64,000 bases of DNA, from assembly GCF_031450785.1 (NCBI RefSeq), contig NZ_JARTWB010000002.1, positions 1,364,001-1,428,000 on the forward strand, in the 5' to 3' direction. Origin of the DNA: Caballeronia sp. LZ062. GTDB lineage: Bacteria; Pseudomonadota; Gammaproteobacteria; Burkholderiales; Burkholderiaceae. The number at the start of each line of letters is the position of its first letter. The stretch's first letter is position 1. A program made the position numbers and the translations under genes. Below the pieces are notes generated by a model, which saw nothing but the letters and a program-made list of their open reading frames with translations, was not told the DNA's origin and did not search any database. Positions 18,490 to 26,948 of the stretch are shown one piece after another.

Positions 18490-18865
18490 GTCTGGAAAGT
18501 CCTTCCGCTACGCCACGGGGTCGTCCGTGGATCAACCCGGCATTTTACCGGTCCCGCGCGACGCCGTGCAAAAAGAGGGGGTCGGCGGCGAGCCGGGCCA
18601 CCGCGAACGGCGCAAACGCGCGCTCGAGCTCACAGACTTCCTTTCTCGACTCGCGGCGGCAAGCGCGCGACGGGCGCCATGAACATTAGACGGCTTAGGC
18701 CGACATTTGACAATTTATGACATCCACCGAAATCGTCAATGTGTGGTTCGGATTCTCGCAACGTCTTGTTTTTGCGGGTCTATTGGCTATCTTTCGACGC
18801 GGAGCCGCGCGGCACCGCCCCGTATCGCCCGGCTTCGTATTCATCTTAGAATCCGATCTCAAAAA

Positions 18866-18879
18866 TAGGAGTACTCCTA
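18866..18879. promoter_or_regulatory. 14-bp perfect palindrome before the DUF2844/DUF3443 pair
   Basis: TAGGAGTACTCCTA is a perfect dyad ending 18 bp before the ATG at 18898, immediately upstream of the ribosome-binding GGAG. It is a candidate operator or a leader hairpin that could mask initiation. The rest of the 408-bp gap (18490-18897), which must also hold the bamC promoter, shows no gene or other strong signal. Confidence 0.45.
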
Positions 18880-18897
18880 GAACAGTCGGAGAGAACG

Positions 18898-19356
18898 ATG
18901 CGAACCATAAGACATCCTCTGCAGCTCGCCACCGCGATACTTCTCGCGCTCGGCGTCAGCACGCTTTGCCACGCGCAGCTCGGCGCCACGAAACGCGCGT
19001 CGAATGGTGCGGACGGCGCGGTGATGCATCGGGCGCAAAGCGGGCTCGTGAGCTACCGCGAGAGCACCGATGCGCATGGGATCGTCGTGCGCGAATACGT
19101 CGATTCGGCGGGCACCGTGTACGCGGTGTCGTGGCGCGGCCCGGCGATGCCCAACGTCGAAGCGCTGCTCGGCGCGTACTTCTCGCGCTTTCGGGACGGC
19201 GCGAGCGCAACGGCTGGCGATGCCGGACTGCACGCGGCCCGCGTCTCGAACGGGAACCTCATGGTCGAGAACCGCACCCAGCTGCGCGAATTCAGCGGGC
19301 GCGCATGGCTCGCGAGTGCGTTGCCGGCGGGCGTATCGGCTGCGGATATCGAATAA
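18898..19356 (+). CDS. DUF2844 domain-containing secreted protein
   Basis: 152 aa with a clear Sec signal peptide (basic RTIRHPLQL, hydrophobic ATAILLALGV, cleavage near CHAQ-L). The mature part carries YRESTDAHGIVVREYVDSAGTVYAVSWRGPAMPNVEALLGAYF, the hallmark of DUF2844. Predicted periplasmic; biochemical role unknown. The family occurs in Burkholderiaceae next to DUF3443, as here (18-bp gap, same strand), so the two products probably act together at the cell envelope. The start has GGAG at seven bases. Confidence 0.88.
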   Translation: MRTIRHPLQLATAILLALGVSTLCHAQLGATKRASNGADGAVMHRAQSGLVSYRESTDAHGIVVREYVDSAGTVYAVSWRGPAMPNVEALLGAYFSRFRDGASATAGDAGLHAARVSNGNLMVENRTQLREFSGRAWLASALPAGVSAADIE

Positions 19357-19374
19357 GGCGCGAAGAGACCAGTC

Positions 19375-20691
19375 ATGACCATCCGCACGCTTTCTCATCT
19401 GCCCGTCACCGCTGTCTGCGTGCTGCTTCATGCATGCGGCGGGGGCGGCTCGAGCAACACCGCCGCTTCGACGCCCGCACCGTCGGCGGGCAGCGCGCCC
19501 GCGCAGGCCAGCGCCCCCGCCGCCGCGAGCACGCCGGCAGCGGCGAGCGCTCCGCTCGCCGCCAGTTCCCCGAGCGCGGCGAGCAACGTCGTCGTTCAGT
19601 CCTCGACGCCCAATGTGCAGCCGATCCAGGTCACGCGAACCGCGACCGGCACGCGCAACATGCTGCAAACGAGCGTCACGCTGTGCATTCCCGGCACGAA
19701 CACGTGCCAGACCATCGACAACATTCAGGTCGATACCGGATCGCAAGGGCTGCGGGTGCTGGCGTCCGCGCTTGCTCCGTCGATTGCACTGCCGCTCGTG
19801 GCGGGAAGCGCGGGCAGCGCGGGCAGTTCGGTCGTCGCGGAGTGCGCCGTGTTTGGCTCCGGCTACACGTGGGGCGCGGTTCGGCAGGCCGACGTGCGTC
19901 TCGCCGGCCAGCTGGCGAGCGCGACATCCGTCCAGTTGATCGCGGATTCCGCCGTGCCCGCCGCCGCCACGGATTGCAGCCAGTCCGGCCTGCCTATGCT
20001 CACCGCGTCGAACCTGCGCGGCAACGGGATCTTAGGCGTCGGCCCGTTCACCGCCGATTGCGGCGGCGGCTGCGCAGTGTCGGCGATGCCGCGCTGGTAC
20101 TACAACTGCACGGCGGGTGCGTGTTCGGCGAGCACGCTCGCAGTCGCGCAGCAAGTGACGAATCCGATCGCGCGCTTTGCGACCGACAACAACGGCGTGC
20201 TGATCGAATTGCCGGCCGTGCCGCCCGAAGGCGCGTCTGCGGTCGCGGGAACGATGACCTTCGGGATCGGCTCGCAGGCGAATAACGGCCTCGGCTCGGC
20301 CACGGTCCTGAAGTCGAACTCGATCACCGGCTACGTCTCGACGAACTTCGGCGGCAGCGACTACGGCTCCAGCTTCATCGACAGCGGCTCCAACGGCCTC
20401 TTCTTCCCGTCCACCACGCTCACGTCCTGCGGCGTGTGGTACTGCCCGGCCACGACGCAGACGCTCAGCGCGACGCTGAGTTCGCCGACGGGCGCGACGG
20501 CGGGCGTGTCGTTTTCCGTCGGCAAATCGACGACGCTTTTGTCGAGCGGCAATTACGCGTTCAGCAATCTGGCCGGGCCCGCGAGCGGCTTCTTCGACTG
20601 GGGCTTGCCGTTCTTCTATGGCCGGCGCGTCTTCACCGCGCTGGAAGGACGCCCGACCCCGGCGGGCGACGGGCCGTACTACGCGTTCTGA
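19375..20691 (+). CDS. DUF3443 domain-containing lipoprotein
   Basis: 438 aa. N-terminal signal with lipobox LLHAC (Cys21) followed by a GGGGSSN linker and an Ala/Ser/Pro-rich spacer to residue ~75, then the globular DUF3443 domain. Visible are QTSVTLCIPGTNTCQTIDNIQVDTGSQGLRVLAS, GNGILGVGPFTADCGGGC, SSFIDSGSNGLFFPS and the C-terminal FYGRRVFTALEG. The paired DTGS/DSGSNG motifs recall pepsin-like aspartic-protease folds; that is an inference, not an established activity. Several Cys pairs suit an exported protein. Probably anchored in the outer membrane. Confidence 0.87.
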   Translation: MTIRTLSHLPVTAVCVLLHACGGGGSSNTAASTPAPSAGSAPAQASAPAAASTPAAASAPLAASSPSAASNVVVQSSTPNVQPIQVTRTATGTRNMLQTSVTLCIPGTNTCQTIDNIQVDTGSQGLRVLASALAPSIALPLVAGSAGSAGSSVVAECAVFGSGYTWGAVRQADVRLAGQLASATSVQLIADSAVPAAATDCSQSGLPMLTASNLRGNGILGVGPFTADCGGGCAVSAMPRWYYNCTAGACSASTLAVAQQVTNPIARFATDNNGVLIELPAVPPEGASAVAGTMTFGIGSQANNGLGSATVLKSNSITGYVSTNFGGSDYGSSFIDSGSNGLFFPSTTLTSCGVWYCPATTQTLSATLSSPTGATAGVSFSVGKSTTLLSSGNYAFSNLAGPASGFFDWGLPFFYGRRVFTALEGRPTPAGDGPYYAF

Positions 20692-20727
20692 ATTTTCTCA
20701 GCGCCGCACGCGCCGCATCACGAGCGA

Positions 20728-21120
20728 TTACTGCCCGCCCGAGCGCGCTTCCTCCTCGAAGATCTTCTGCGCGAGGTGGAATGCCGAGTTCGCCGCGGGC
20801 ACGCCGCAATACACCGCGGTCTGCATCAGCACTTCCTTGATCTCGTCCTGCGTCACGCCGTTGTTTTTCGCGGCGCGCAGGTGCAGCGCGAGTTCTTCGC
20901 TGCGGTTGAGCGCCACCATCATCGCAATCGTGATGAGACTGCGCGTATGGCGCGGCAAGCCTTCGCGCGTCCAGATCTCGCCCCATGCGTAGCGCGTGAT
21001 GAAGTTCTGGAATTCGCTCGTGAGGTCCGTGCGGTTCGCAAGCGAGCGGTCCACGTGCGCATCGGACAGCACTGCGCGGCGCACCTTCATGCCTGCTTCG
21101 TAGCGTTCGTCGTCGGTCAT
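20728..21120 (-). CDS. pcaC: 4-carboxymuconolactone decarboxylase PcaC
   Basis: Decarboxylates gamma-carboxymuconolactone to beta-ketoadipate enol-lactone in the protocatechuate branch. 130 aa, AhpD-like all-alpha fold: RYEAGMKVRRAVLSDAHVDR, FITRYAWGEIWTREGLPRHTRSLITIAMM, HLRAAKNNGVTQDEIKEVLMQTAVYCGVPAA. Last gene of the pcaIJFBDC run; its ATG overlaps the pcaD stop (ATGA), supporting translational coupling. Only 36 bp separate it from the convergent DUF3443 stop. Confidence 0.95.
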   Translation of the reverse strand: MTDDERYEAGMKVRRAVLSDAHVDRSLANRTDLTSEFQNFITRYAWGEIWTREGLPRHTRSLITIAMMVALNRSEELALHLRAAKNNGVTQDEIKEVLMQTAVYCGVPAANSAFHLAQKIFEEEARSGGQ

Positions 21121-21911
21121 TGCTGTTCTCCGAGAAAGTCGAGGACGGCGTGCGTGTAGGCGTCGTGCTTCTCGATGTTCGCGAGATGCGCGGCATCCAG
21201 TTCGACGTAACGCGATCCGCCGATCGCGCCCGCGAGTTCGCGGCCCTGCTCGGCGGTCGTCGAAAGATCGTGGGTTCCCGCGATGACGAGCACCGGCAGC
21301 GCGATGGTCTTCGCTTCCTCGCGAAGGTCGGCGTCACGGATGGCTTCGCAATTCGACGCGTAGCCGTCGCCCGACGTGTGGCGGAACACGTCGCGGATAT
21401 TCGCGAGCACGAGCCGCTCCCGCTCGATGAACGGCGCAGTGAACCAGCGGGCGATGACGCTGTCGGTGAGCGCGGCCATGCCGCCGCTCTCGCGCGCTTT
21501 CGCGGCGCGCGGCGTCCAGACGGCGTCCGAGCCGATCTTCGCGGCCGTGTTCGACAGCACGACGCGCGAGAACCGCTCGGGATGACGCGCGGCGAGGCCG
21601 ATTCCGGTCAGCCCGCCCATCGACAGACCGCAGTAATTCGCGCGTTCGATACCGACGTGATCCATCAGCGCGATCACGTCGCCGATCAATTGATCGACGG
21701 TGTACGGGCCCGGCGGCACGTCGGAATGGCCGTGACCGCGCGTGTCGTAGCGCAGGACGCGGTAATGCGGCGCGAACGCCTCGATTTGCGGCGTCCACAT
21801 CGACACGTCCGCGCCCAGCGAATTCGAGAGCACGAGCCACGGCGCGTCGTTGCCCGCGGTGGCGTCGATCCGGTAGTGAATCCGGGTCTGGTTGATATCG
21901 GCAAAAGGCAT
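21117..21911 (-). CDS. pcaD: 3-oxoadipate enol-lactonase PcaD
   Basis: Alpha/beta hydrolase converting beta-ketoadipate enol-lactone to beta-ketoadipate. 264 aa from ATG 21911 (MPFADINQTRIHYRID); the upstream in-frame extension overlaps pcaB and is rejected. Landmarks: LVLSNSLGADVSMW (oxyanion region), RYDTRGHGHSD, nucleophile elbow GLSMGGLTGIGLA, VIAGTHDLST with the acid, and DAAHLANIE with the catalytic His. It lies 4 bp after pcaB and overlaps pcaC. Confidence 0.95.
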   Translation of the reverse strand: MPFADINQTRIHYRIDATAGNDAPWLVLSNSLGADVSMWTPQIEAFAPHYRVLRYDTRGHGHSDVPPGPYTVDQLIGDVIALMDHVGIERANYCGLSMGGLTGIGLAARHPERFSRVVLSNTAAKIGSDAVWTPRAAKARESGGMAALTDSVIARWFTAPFIERERLVLANIRDVFRHTSGDGYASNCEAIRDADLREEAKTIALPVLVIAGTHDLSTTAEQGRELAGAIGGSRYVELDAAHLANIEKHDAYTHAVLDFLGEQQ

Positions 21912-21915
21912 GCTG

Positions 21916-23286
21916 TTATTGCTCCGTATCTTGATACTGGCGATGCTGCGAGAGCGCCGCATCGACGAACGCCTGAGCCTGACCGACGTAGTTCGCCGGA
22001 TCGAGCAATTCTTTGAGGCGCTCTTGCGAGAGATGCGCGCTGACGGTTTCATTCGCGGCGAGCACGTCGAAGAGCGGCTGACCGCTCGCGACCGCCGCCT
22101 TCGACGCGCCTTCGACCAACCTATGCGCATCCAGCCGCCCGATGGCGTCGCCGAGCGCCAGCATCACCGCCTCGCCGAGCACGAGGCCGTTCGTCGCGTT
22201 GAGATTCGCCGCGAGCCGCCCGACGTTCACTTCGAGCCCCGGCACCATGTTCTTCACGTTGGCGAGCGCGCCCGCCGTCAGCCGCGCCAGGTCCGGCAGC
22301 GCTTCCCATTCTGCCTGCCAGCCGCCGAGTGCGCGTTCGTGCTCCTGCACCATGCCCGCGAAGATCGTCGCGACGAGATTGGGCGCGCGCGTGGCCGCCG
22401 TGAGTACGGCCGCGCAGCCGACCGGATTGCGCTTGTGCGGCATCGTCGAGGAGCCGCCCTTGCCCGCCGCCGACGGCTCCGCCACTTCGCCGACTTCCGT
22501 CTGCATCATGAGCGAGATGTCCCGCGCGATCTTGCCGAGCGTGCCGGTCAGCATGCCGAAGAACGACGCCGCTTCCGCGATCCGATCACGCTGCGTATGC
22601 GACGGCAGGGCGGGCAGCGTGAGACGCAGATCGTCGGCGAGTGCGCGCGCGGTCGCAAGCGCCTTGTCACGCAGGCTCGCGAGCGTGCCCGCCGCGCCGC
22701 CGAACTGAAGCACGAGCGCGCGTGCGCGCAAGTCGGCAAGGCGCTCGCGGTGACGCGTCACCGCATCGAGCCATTGCGCGAACTTCAGCCCGAGCGTGAT
22801 CGGCAGCGCTTGTTGCAGCCACGTGCGGCCGATCATCGGCGTCGCGCGATGCTTTTCGGCCTGATCCGCGAGCGCATCGGCGAGCGTGCGCAGATCCGCG
22901 TCGAGCAGATCGAGCGCCGCGCGCAGTTGCAGCACGACGCCCGTGTCGATGATGTCCTGACTCGTCGCGCCCCAATGCACGTACTTGGCGGCTTCCGCGT
23001 CGCGCGCCTTGACGACGGCGGTGAGCTGCTTGACGAGCGGAATCGCGAGATTGCCGCCCGCGGCCGCGCCGGACATGAGCGCGGCGGCGTCGATGTTGTC
23101 GGCGTCGCAGGCGGCGACGATCGCATCGACGGCGCTCGCCGGGATCACGCCCGCTTGCGCCGACGCACGCGCGAGCGCGGCTTCGACATCGAGCATGGCC
23201 TGCACGGTCGCGCGCGGCGACCAGACGGCGTTTGCCGCCTCGCTGCCGCAAATCAGGTCGGTCAGGCGTCCGGTGGAGTCGAACAT
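21916..23286 (-). CDS. pcaB: 3-carboxy-cis,cis-muconate cycloisomerase PcaB
   Basis: Fumarase/argininosuccinate-lyase superfamily enzyme making 4-carboxymuconolactone. 456 aa. Superfamily signature GKGGSSTMPHKRNPVGC (SS-x-MPxKxNP loop) is clear, with VHWGATSQDIIDTGVVLQLR, MIGRTWLQQALPITLGLKFA and VQEHERALGGWQAEWEALPDL. The 4-bp gap to pcaF and 4-bp gap to pcaD show a tight operon. Start ATG 23286 (MFDSTGRLTDLICGSEA) fits the family. Confidence 0.95.
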   Translation of the reverse strand: MFDSTGRLTDLICGSEAANAVWSPRATVQAMLDVEAALARASAQAGVIPASAVDAIVAACDADNIDAAALMSGAAAGGNLAIPLVKQLTAVVKARDAEAAKYVHWGATSQDIIDTGVVLQLRAALDLLDADLRTLADALADQAEKHRATPMIGRTWLQQALPITLGLKFAQWLDAVTRHRERLADLRARALVLQFGGAAGTLASLRDKALATARALADDLRLTLPALPSHTQRDRIAEAASFFGMLTGTLGKIARDISLMMQTEVGEVAEPSAAGKGGSSTMPHKRNPVGCAAVLTAATRAPNLVATIFAGMVQEHERALGGWQAEWEALPDLARLTAGALANVKNMVPGLEVNVGRLAANLNATNGLVLGEAVMLALGDAIGRLDAHRLVEGASKAAVASGQPLFDVLAANETVSAHLSQERLKELLDPANYVGQAQAFVDAALSQHRQYQDTEQ

Positions 23287-23290
23287 GTCG

Positions 23291-24493
23291 TCAGACGCGC
23301 TCGATGATCATCGCGATGCCCTGCCCCACGCCGATGCACATGGTGCAGAGCGCGAAGCGGCCGCCGGTGCGTTCGAGCTGATACGTCGCCGCCGTGACGA
23401 GCCGCGCGCCGCTCGCGCCGAGCGGATGGCCGAGCGCAATGGCGCCGCCGTTCGGATTGACGCGCGGATCGTCGTCGCCGACGCCGAGCATGCGCAGCAC
23501 CGCGAGCCCTTGCGAGGCGAAGGCTTCGTTCAGTTCGATGACGTCCATCTGGTCGATGGTCATGCCAAGGCGCGCCAACAGCTTTTGCGACGCCGGGCCG
23601 GGTCCGATGCCCATCACGCGCGGCGGCACGCCTGCGGTCGCCATGCCGAGAATGCGCGCGCGCGGCGTGAGGCCGTGGCGCTTCGCGCTGTCCTCGTCGG
23701 CGATCAGAAGCGCGCAGGCGCCGTCGTTCACGCCCGACGCGTTACCCGCCGTCACGCTGCCGTCCGGGCGCACGACGCCCTTGAGCTTCGCGAGCGCTTC
23801 GAGGCTCGTCTCGCGCGGATGCTCGTCGCGATCCACGACGATGGCATCGCCCTTTTTCTGCGGGATCGTGACCGGCGTGATTTCCTGCGCGAGCGAGCCG
23901 TCCTTTTGCGCGCGCGCCGCCTTCTGCTGACTGCGCAACGCGAACGCGTCCTGATCTTCGCGGCTCACCTTGTAGTCGTCCGCGACGTTTTCGGCGGTCT
24001 CGGGCATCGAATCGACGCCGTACTGCTTTTTCATCAGCGGATTCACGAAGCGCCAGCCGATGGTCGTATCGTAAATATCGGCCTGACGCGAGAACGCGCT
24101 CGTCGCCTTGCCCATGACGAACGGCGCGCGGCTCATGCTTTCGACCCCGCCCGCGACGAGCAGCCCGGCTTCGCCCGACTTGATGGCGCGCGCCGCGATG
24201 CCGATGGCGTCCATGCCGGAACCACACAGGCGATTCACCGTCGAGCCCGGCACACCGACCGGCAGTCCCGCGAGCAGCGCGGACATGCGCGCGACGTTGC
24301 GGTTGTCTTCGCCCGCCTGATTCGCGCAGCCGTAGATGACTTCCTCGACCGCTTCCCAGTCCACTTCCTTGTTGCGTTCCATCAGCGCGCGCAGCGGCAC
24401 GGCGCCCAGATCGTCCGCGCGCACCGACGACAGCGAGCCGGCATAGCGGCCAAACGGCGTGCGGATCGCGTCACATACGAATGCATTTTTCAT
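23291..24493 (-). CDS. pcaF: 3-oxoadipyl-CoA thiolase PcaF
   Basis: Splits 3-oxoadipyl-CoA to succinyl-CoA and acetyl-CoA. 400 residues from ATG 24493, which has GGAG seven bases upstream; a TTG four codons earlier is less likely. Thiolase motifs: VNRLCGSGMDAIG (acyl-accepting Cys), NPNGGAIALGHPLGASGAR (His) and CTMCIGVGQGIAM (second Cys). MKNAFVCDAIRTPFGRYAGSLSSVRADDLGAVPL is typical of PcaF. The operon context separates it from acetoacetyl-CoA thiolases, which are similar. Confidence 0.94.
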   Translation of the reverse strand: MKNAFVCDAIRTPFGRYAGSLSSVRADDLGAVPLRALMERNKEVDWEAVEEVIYGCANQAGEDNRNVARMSALLAGLPVGVPGSTVNRLCGSGMDAIGIAARAIKSGEAGLLVAGGVESMSRAPFVMGKATSAFSRQADIYDTTIGWRFVNPLMKKQYGVDSMPETAENVADDYKVSREDQDAFALRSQQKAARAQKDGSLAQEITPVTIPQKKGDAIVVDRDEHPRETSLEALAKLKGVVRPDGSVTAGNASGVNDGACALLIADEDSAKRHGLTPRARILGMATAGVPPRVMGIGPGPASQKLLARLGMTIDQMDVIELNEAFASQGLAVLRMLGVGDDDPRVNPNGGAIALGHPLGASGARLVTAATYQLERTGGRFALCTMCIGVGQGIAMIIERV

Positions 24494-24518
24494 CGATTGC
24501 TCCAATCTGTGTTGTCTC

Positions 24519-25175
24519 TCAGGCTGCCTCGGAAATGGGCGCGTACTGGAGCGGCACGTTGGCCAGCTTCTGCAGTTCCGCGAACGACAGGCCGTCGACG
24601 ATTTCGCGCACGACGAAGCCGTCCGGCGTCACGTCGAACACGGCGAGGTCCGTGTACACCCGGTCCACGCACTGCACACCCGTTACCGGATACGAACACT
24701 CGGCAACCAGCTTGCTTTCGCCCTGCTTCGTGAGCAGTTCCATCATCACGTAGACCTGCTTGGCGCCGATGGCGAGGTCCATCGCGCCGCCGACAGCCGG
24801 AATCGCGTCGGGCGCGCCGGTGTGCCAGTTCGCGAGATCGCCTTTCGCCGAGACCTGAAACGCGCCCAGCACGCAGAAGTCGAGATGGCCCCCGCGCATC
24901 ATCGCGAACGAATCCGCGTGATGGAAGAACGCGCCGCCCGTGAGCAGCGTCACGTGCTGCTTGCCGGCGTTGATGAGTTCGTCGTCCTCTTCGCCTTTGG
25001 CGGGCGCCGGGCCCATGCCGAGCAGACCGTTTTCGCTGTGCAGGAAGATCTCGCGGTCAGCCGCGAGATGATTGGCGACGAGCGTCGGCACGCCGATGCC
25101 CAGATTCACATATGCGCCTTCGGGAATGTCCGCGGCCACGCGCTTGGCCATTTCGTCACGAGTCAGTTTCTTCAT
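24519..25175 (-). CDS. pcaJ: 3-oxoadipate CoA-transferase subunit B PcaJ
   Basis: Beta subunit of the succinyl-CoA:3-oxoadipate CoA-transferase. 218 aa: MAKRVAADIPEGAYVNLGIGVPTLVANHL, the catalytic-Glu motif SENGLLGMGP (Glu near residue 48), LINAGKQHVTLLTGGAFF and MMRGGHLDFCVLGAFQVS. It pairs with PcaI 11 bp upstream. The paralogous ScoB at 42870-43511 shares the SENGLLGxGP loop; assignment here to oxoadipate rests on the pca operon. Confidence 0.94.
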   Translation of the reverse strand: MKKLTRDEMAKRVAADIPEGAYVNLGIGVPTLVANHLAADREIFLHSENGLLGMGPAPAKGEEDDELINAGKQHVTLLTGGAFFHHADSFAMMRGGHLDFCVLGAFQVSAKGDLANWHTGAPDAIPAVGGAMDLAIGAKQVYVMMELLTKQGESKLVAECSYPVTGVQCVDRVYTDLAVFDVTPDGFVVREIVDGLSFAELQKLANVPLQYAPISEAA

Positions 25176-25186
25176 GGCATCTATCC

Positions 25187-25888
25187 TTATGCAGCTTCGG
25201 CGGCGAGTTCGGCTTGATGAACCGCTTGCGGCACTTCCACGACGCGCTGCACGAAGATGCCCGGCGTCACAATGTTTTCGGGGTCCAGTTCGCCGAGCGG
25301 CACGACCTTCGACACCTGCACGATGGCCGTCTTCGCGGCGCTCGCCATGATCGGCCCAAAGTTGCGCGCTGTTTTACGATAGACCAGATTGCCCCAGCGG
25401 TCGCCCTTGAACGCTTTGATCAACGCGAAGTCCGCGTGCAGCGGCGATTCGAGCACGTAGTGCTTGCCGTCGATTTCGCGCGTTTCCTTGCCTTCCGCGA
25501 GCTTCGTGCCGTAGCCCGTCGGCGTGAAGAAGCCGCCGATGCCCGCGCCCGCCGCGCGGATGCGCTCGGCGAGATTGCCCTGCGGCACCAGTTCCAGTTC
25601 GATCTCGCCAGCGCGGTAGAGCGCGTCGAAGACATGCGAATCCGTCTGCCGCGGAAACGAGCAGATGATCTTGCGCACGCGCTTGGCCTTCAGGAGCGCA
25701 GCCAGCCCGGTATCGCCGTTGCCCGCATTGTTGTTCACGATGGTGAGCTCGCGCGCGCCCTGCTCGATGAGCGCGTCGATCAGTTCGGACGGCATGCCCG
25801 CCGTGCCGAATCCGCCGATCATGATGGTCGCTCCGTCATGAACATCCGCGACTGCGGACGCGAGCGATTCGAAAATCTTGTTGATCAT
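25187..25888 (-). CDS. pcaI: 3-oxoadipate CoA-transferase subunit A PcaI
   Basis: Alpha subunit of the same enzyme; 233 aa from ATG 25888 (MINKIFESLASAVADVHDGATIMIGGFGTAGMP), a start favoured by family length over a frame extending to 25927. Signature segments are GGFGTAGMPSELIDALIEQGA, IVNNNAGNGDTGLA, GEIELELVPQGNLAERIRAAGAG and FFTPTGYGT. First gene of the six-gene pca operon; the promoter should lie in the 219-bp gap shared with pcaR, where a PcaR-like site is seen (25985-26018). Confidence 0.94.
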   Translation of the reverse strand: MINKIFESLASAVADVHDGATIMIGGFGTAGMPSELIDALIEQGARELTIVNNNAGNGDTGLAALLKAKRVRKIICSFPRQTDSHVFDALYRAGEIELELVPQGNLAERIRAAGAGIGGFFTPTGYGTKLAEGKETREIDGKHYVLESPLHADFALIKAFKGDRWGNLVYRKTARNFGPIMASAAKTAIVQVSKVVPLGELDPENIVTPGIFVQRVVEVPQAVHQAELAAEAA

Positions 25889-25984
25889 TGCCGTTCTTCT
25901 CCGGTCCCGTTCCGGGCGGGCGAACACTGCGCCTGCTTTGGAACATCGGGTTTACCTGCGCCTCAGCGACGCTTGCGTGAGCAT

Positions 25985-26018
25985 GTTCGATATGCGAACA
26001 TGGATTCGTTTAGCGAAC
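25985..26018. promoter_or_regulatory. Candidate PcaR operator, two dyad copies
   Basis: GTTCGATATGCGAAC (25985-25999) is a 15-bp dyad with GTTCG/CGAAC arms; ATTCGTTTAGCGAAC (26004-26018) is a second, weaker copy 19 bp on. From memory, the published Pseudomonas PcaR site reads GTTCGATAATCGCAC, a close match. The location between divergent pcaI and pcaR supports activation of pcaIJFBDC and autoregulation of pcaR. Confidence 0.65.
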
Positions 26019-26107
26019 AACTGAATGGTAGTCCCGCGTTCGTTGCAGTGTCAACGAAACCTGTGCGATTCGCGGGTTTGTACGGAGCCTGCGCCGTCGA
26101 GAATGTC

Positions 26108-26926
26108 ATGAACAAGCATCCAACGCCCTCTTTTGATACCGACGTGCAGGACGCGCCGTCGCGTCCCGGCGATGCGTACGTGCAGTCGTTCGCGCGCGGC
26201 CTGGCCGTCATTCGTTCGTTCGATGTCAACCGCCCTGCGCAAACGCTCACCGATGTCGCCGCCGCCACGGGCCTCACGCGCGCTGGCGCGCGGCGCATTC
26301 TGCTTACGTTGCAGTCGCTCGGTTACGTGGAAGCCGATGGCCGGCTCTTCCAACTGACGCCGAAAATTCTCGATCTCGGGTTCGCCTATCTCACCTCCAT
26401 GCCGTTCTGGAATCTGGCCGAGCCCGTCATGGAGGATCTCGTCGAGCAGGTTCACGAGAGCTGTTCGGCGGCCGTGCTGAACGGCGCGGAAATCGTCTAT
26501 GTGCTGCGCGTGCCGACGCACAAGATCATCACGCAGAATCTGTCTATCGGCAGCCGTCTGCCCGCGTTCTGCACGTCGATGGGCCGCGTGCTGCTTTCGG
26601 CGCTCGACGACGCGCGGCTCGACGCGGTGCTCGACGCCAGCCACATCGTCGCGAGAACACCGCACACGATCACCGACCGCAATGCGTTGAAAGACGCGAT
26701 CGCGCTGGTGCGCCGTCAGGGCTGGGCGATCGTCGATCAGGAACTGGAGGAAGGGCTGATTTCGATGTCCGCGCCGATCCGCGACCGGCAAGGCCGCGTG
26801 ATCGCGGCGCTCAATATCAGCGGCAACGCGCAGCGCAAGAACGCGAAGCAAATGGTGAAGGCGTTTCTCGACCCGCTGCAAACCGCGGCGCAGCGCGTGT
26901 CCGAACTGGTCGCGCGACGCGGCTGA
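26108..26926 (+). CDS. pcaR: IclR-family pca regulator PcaR
   Basis: 272 aa from ATG 26108. N-terminal IclR winged helix (residues ~25-85: VQSFARGLAVIRSFDVNRPAQTLTDVAAATGLTRAGARRILLTLQSLGYV) and C-terminal effector domain with LGFAYLTSMPFWNLAEPVMEDL, ATHKIITQNLS-like PTHKIITQNLSIGSRLPAFCTSMGRVLLS, QELEEGLISMSAPIRDRQGRVIAALN. This is the PcaR/PobR/CatR subgroup; beta-ketoadipate is the expected effector. Divergent from pcaI. An in-frame extension far upstream covers pcaI in antisense and is rejected. Confidence 0.92.
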   Translation: MNKHPTPSFDTDVQDAPSRPGDAYVQSFARGLAVIRSFDVNRPAQTLTDVAAATGLTRAGARRILLTLQSLGYVEADGRLFQLTPKILDLGFAYLTSMPFWNLAEPVMEDLVEQVHESCSAAVLNGAEIVYVLRVPTHKIITQNLSIGSRLPAFCTSMGRVLLSALDDARLDAVLDASHIVARTPHTITDRNALKDAIALVRRQGWAIVDQELEEGLISMSAPIRDRQGRVIAALNISGNAQRKNAKQMVKAFLDPLQTAAQRVSELVARRG

Positions 26927-26948
26927 CGGCGGCCTGCCGTCCACAACC

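Noticed and set aside
17078..18535. Longer minus-strand frame overlapping bamC
   Set aside because: bamC in the other phase has a signal peptide, lipobox and family motifs; this one has none.
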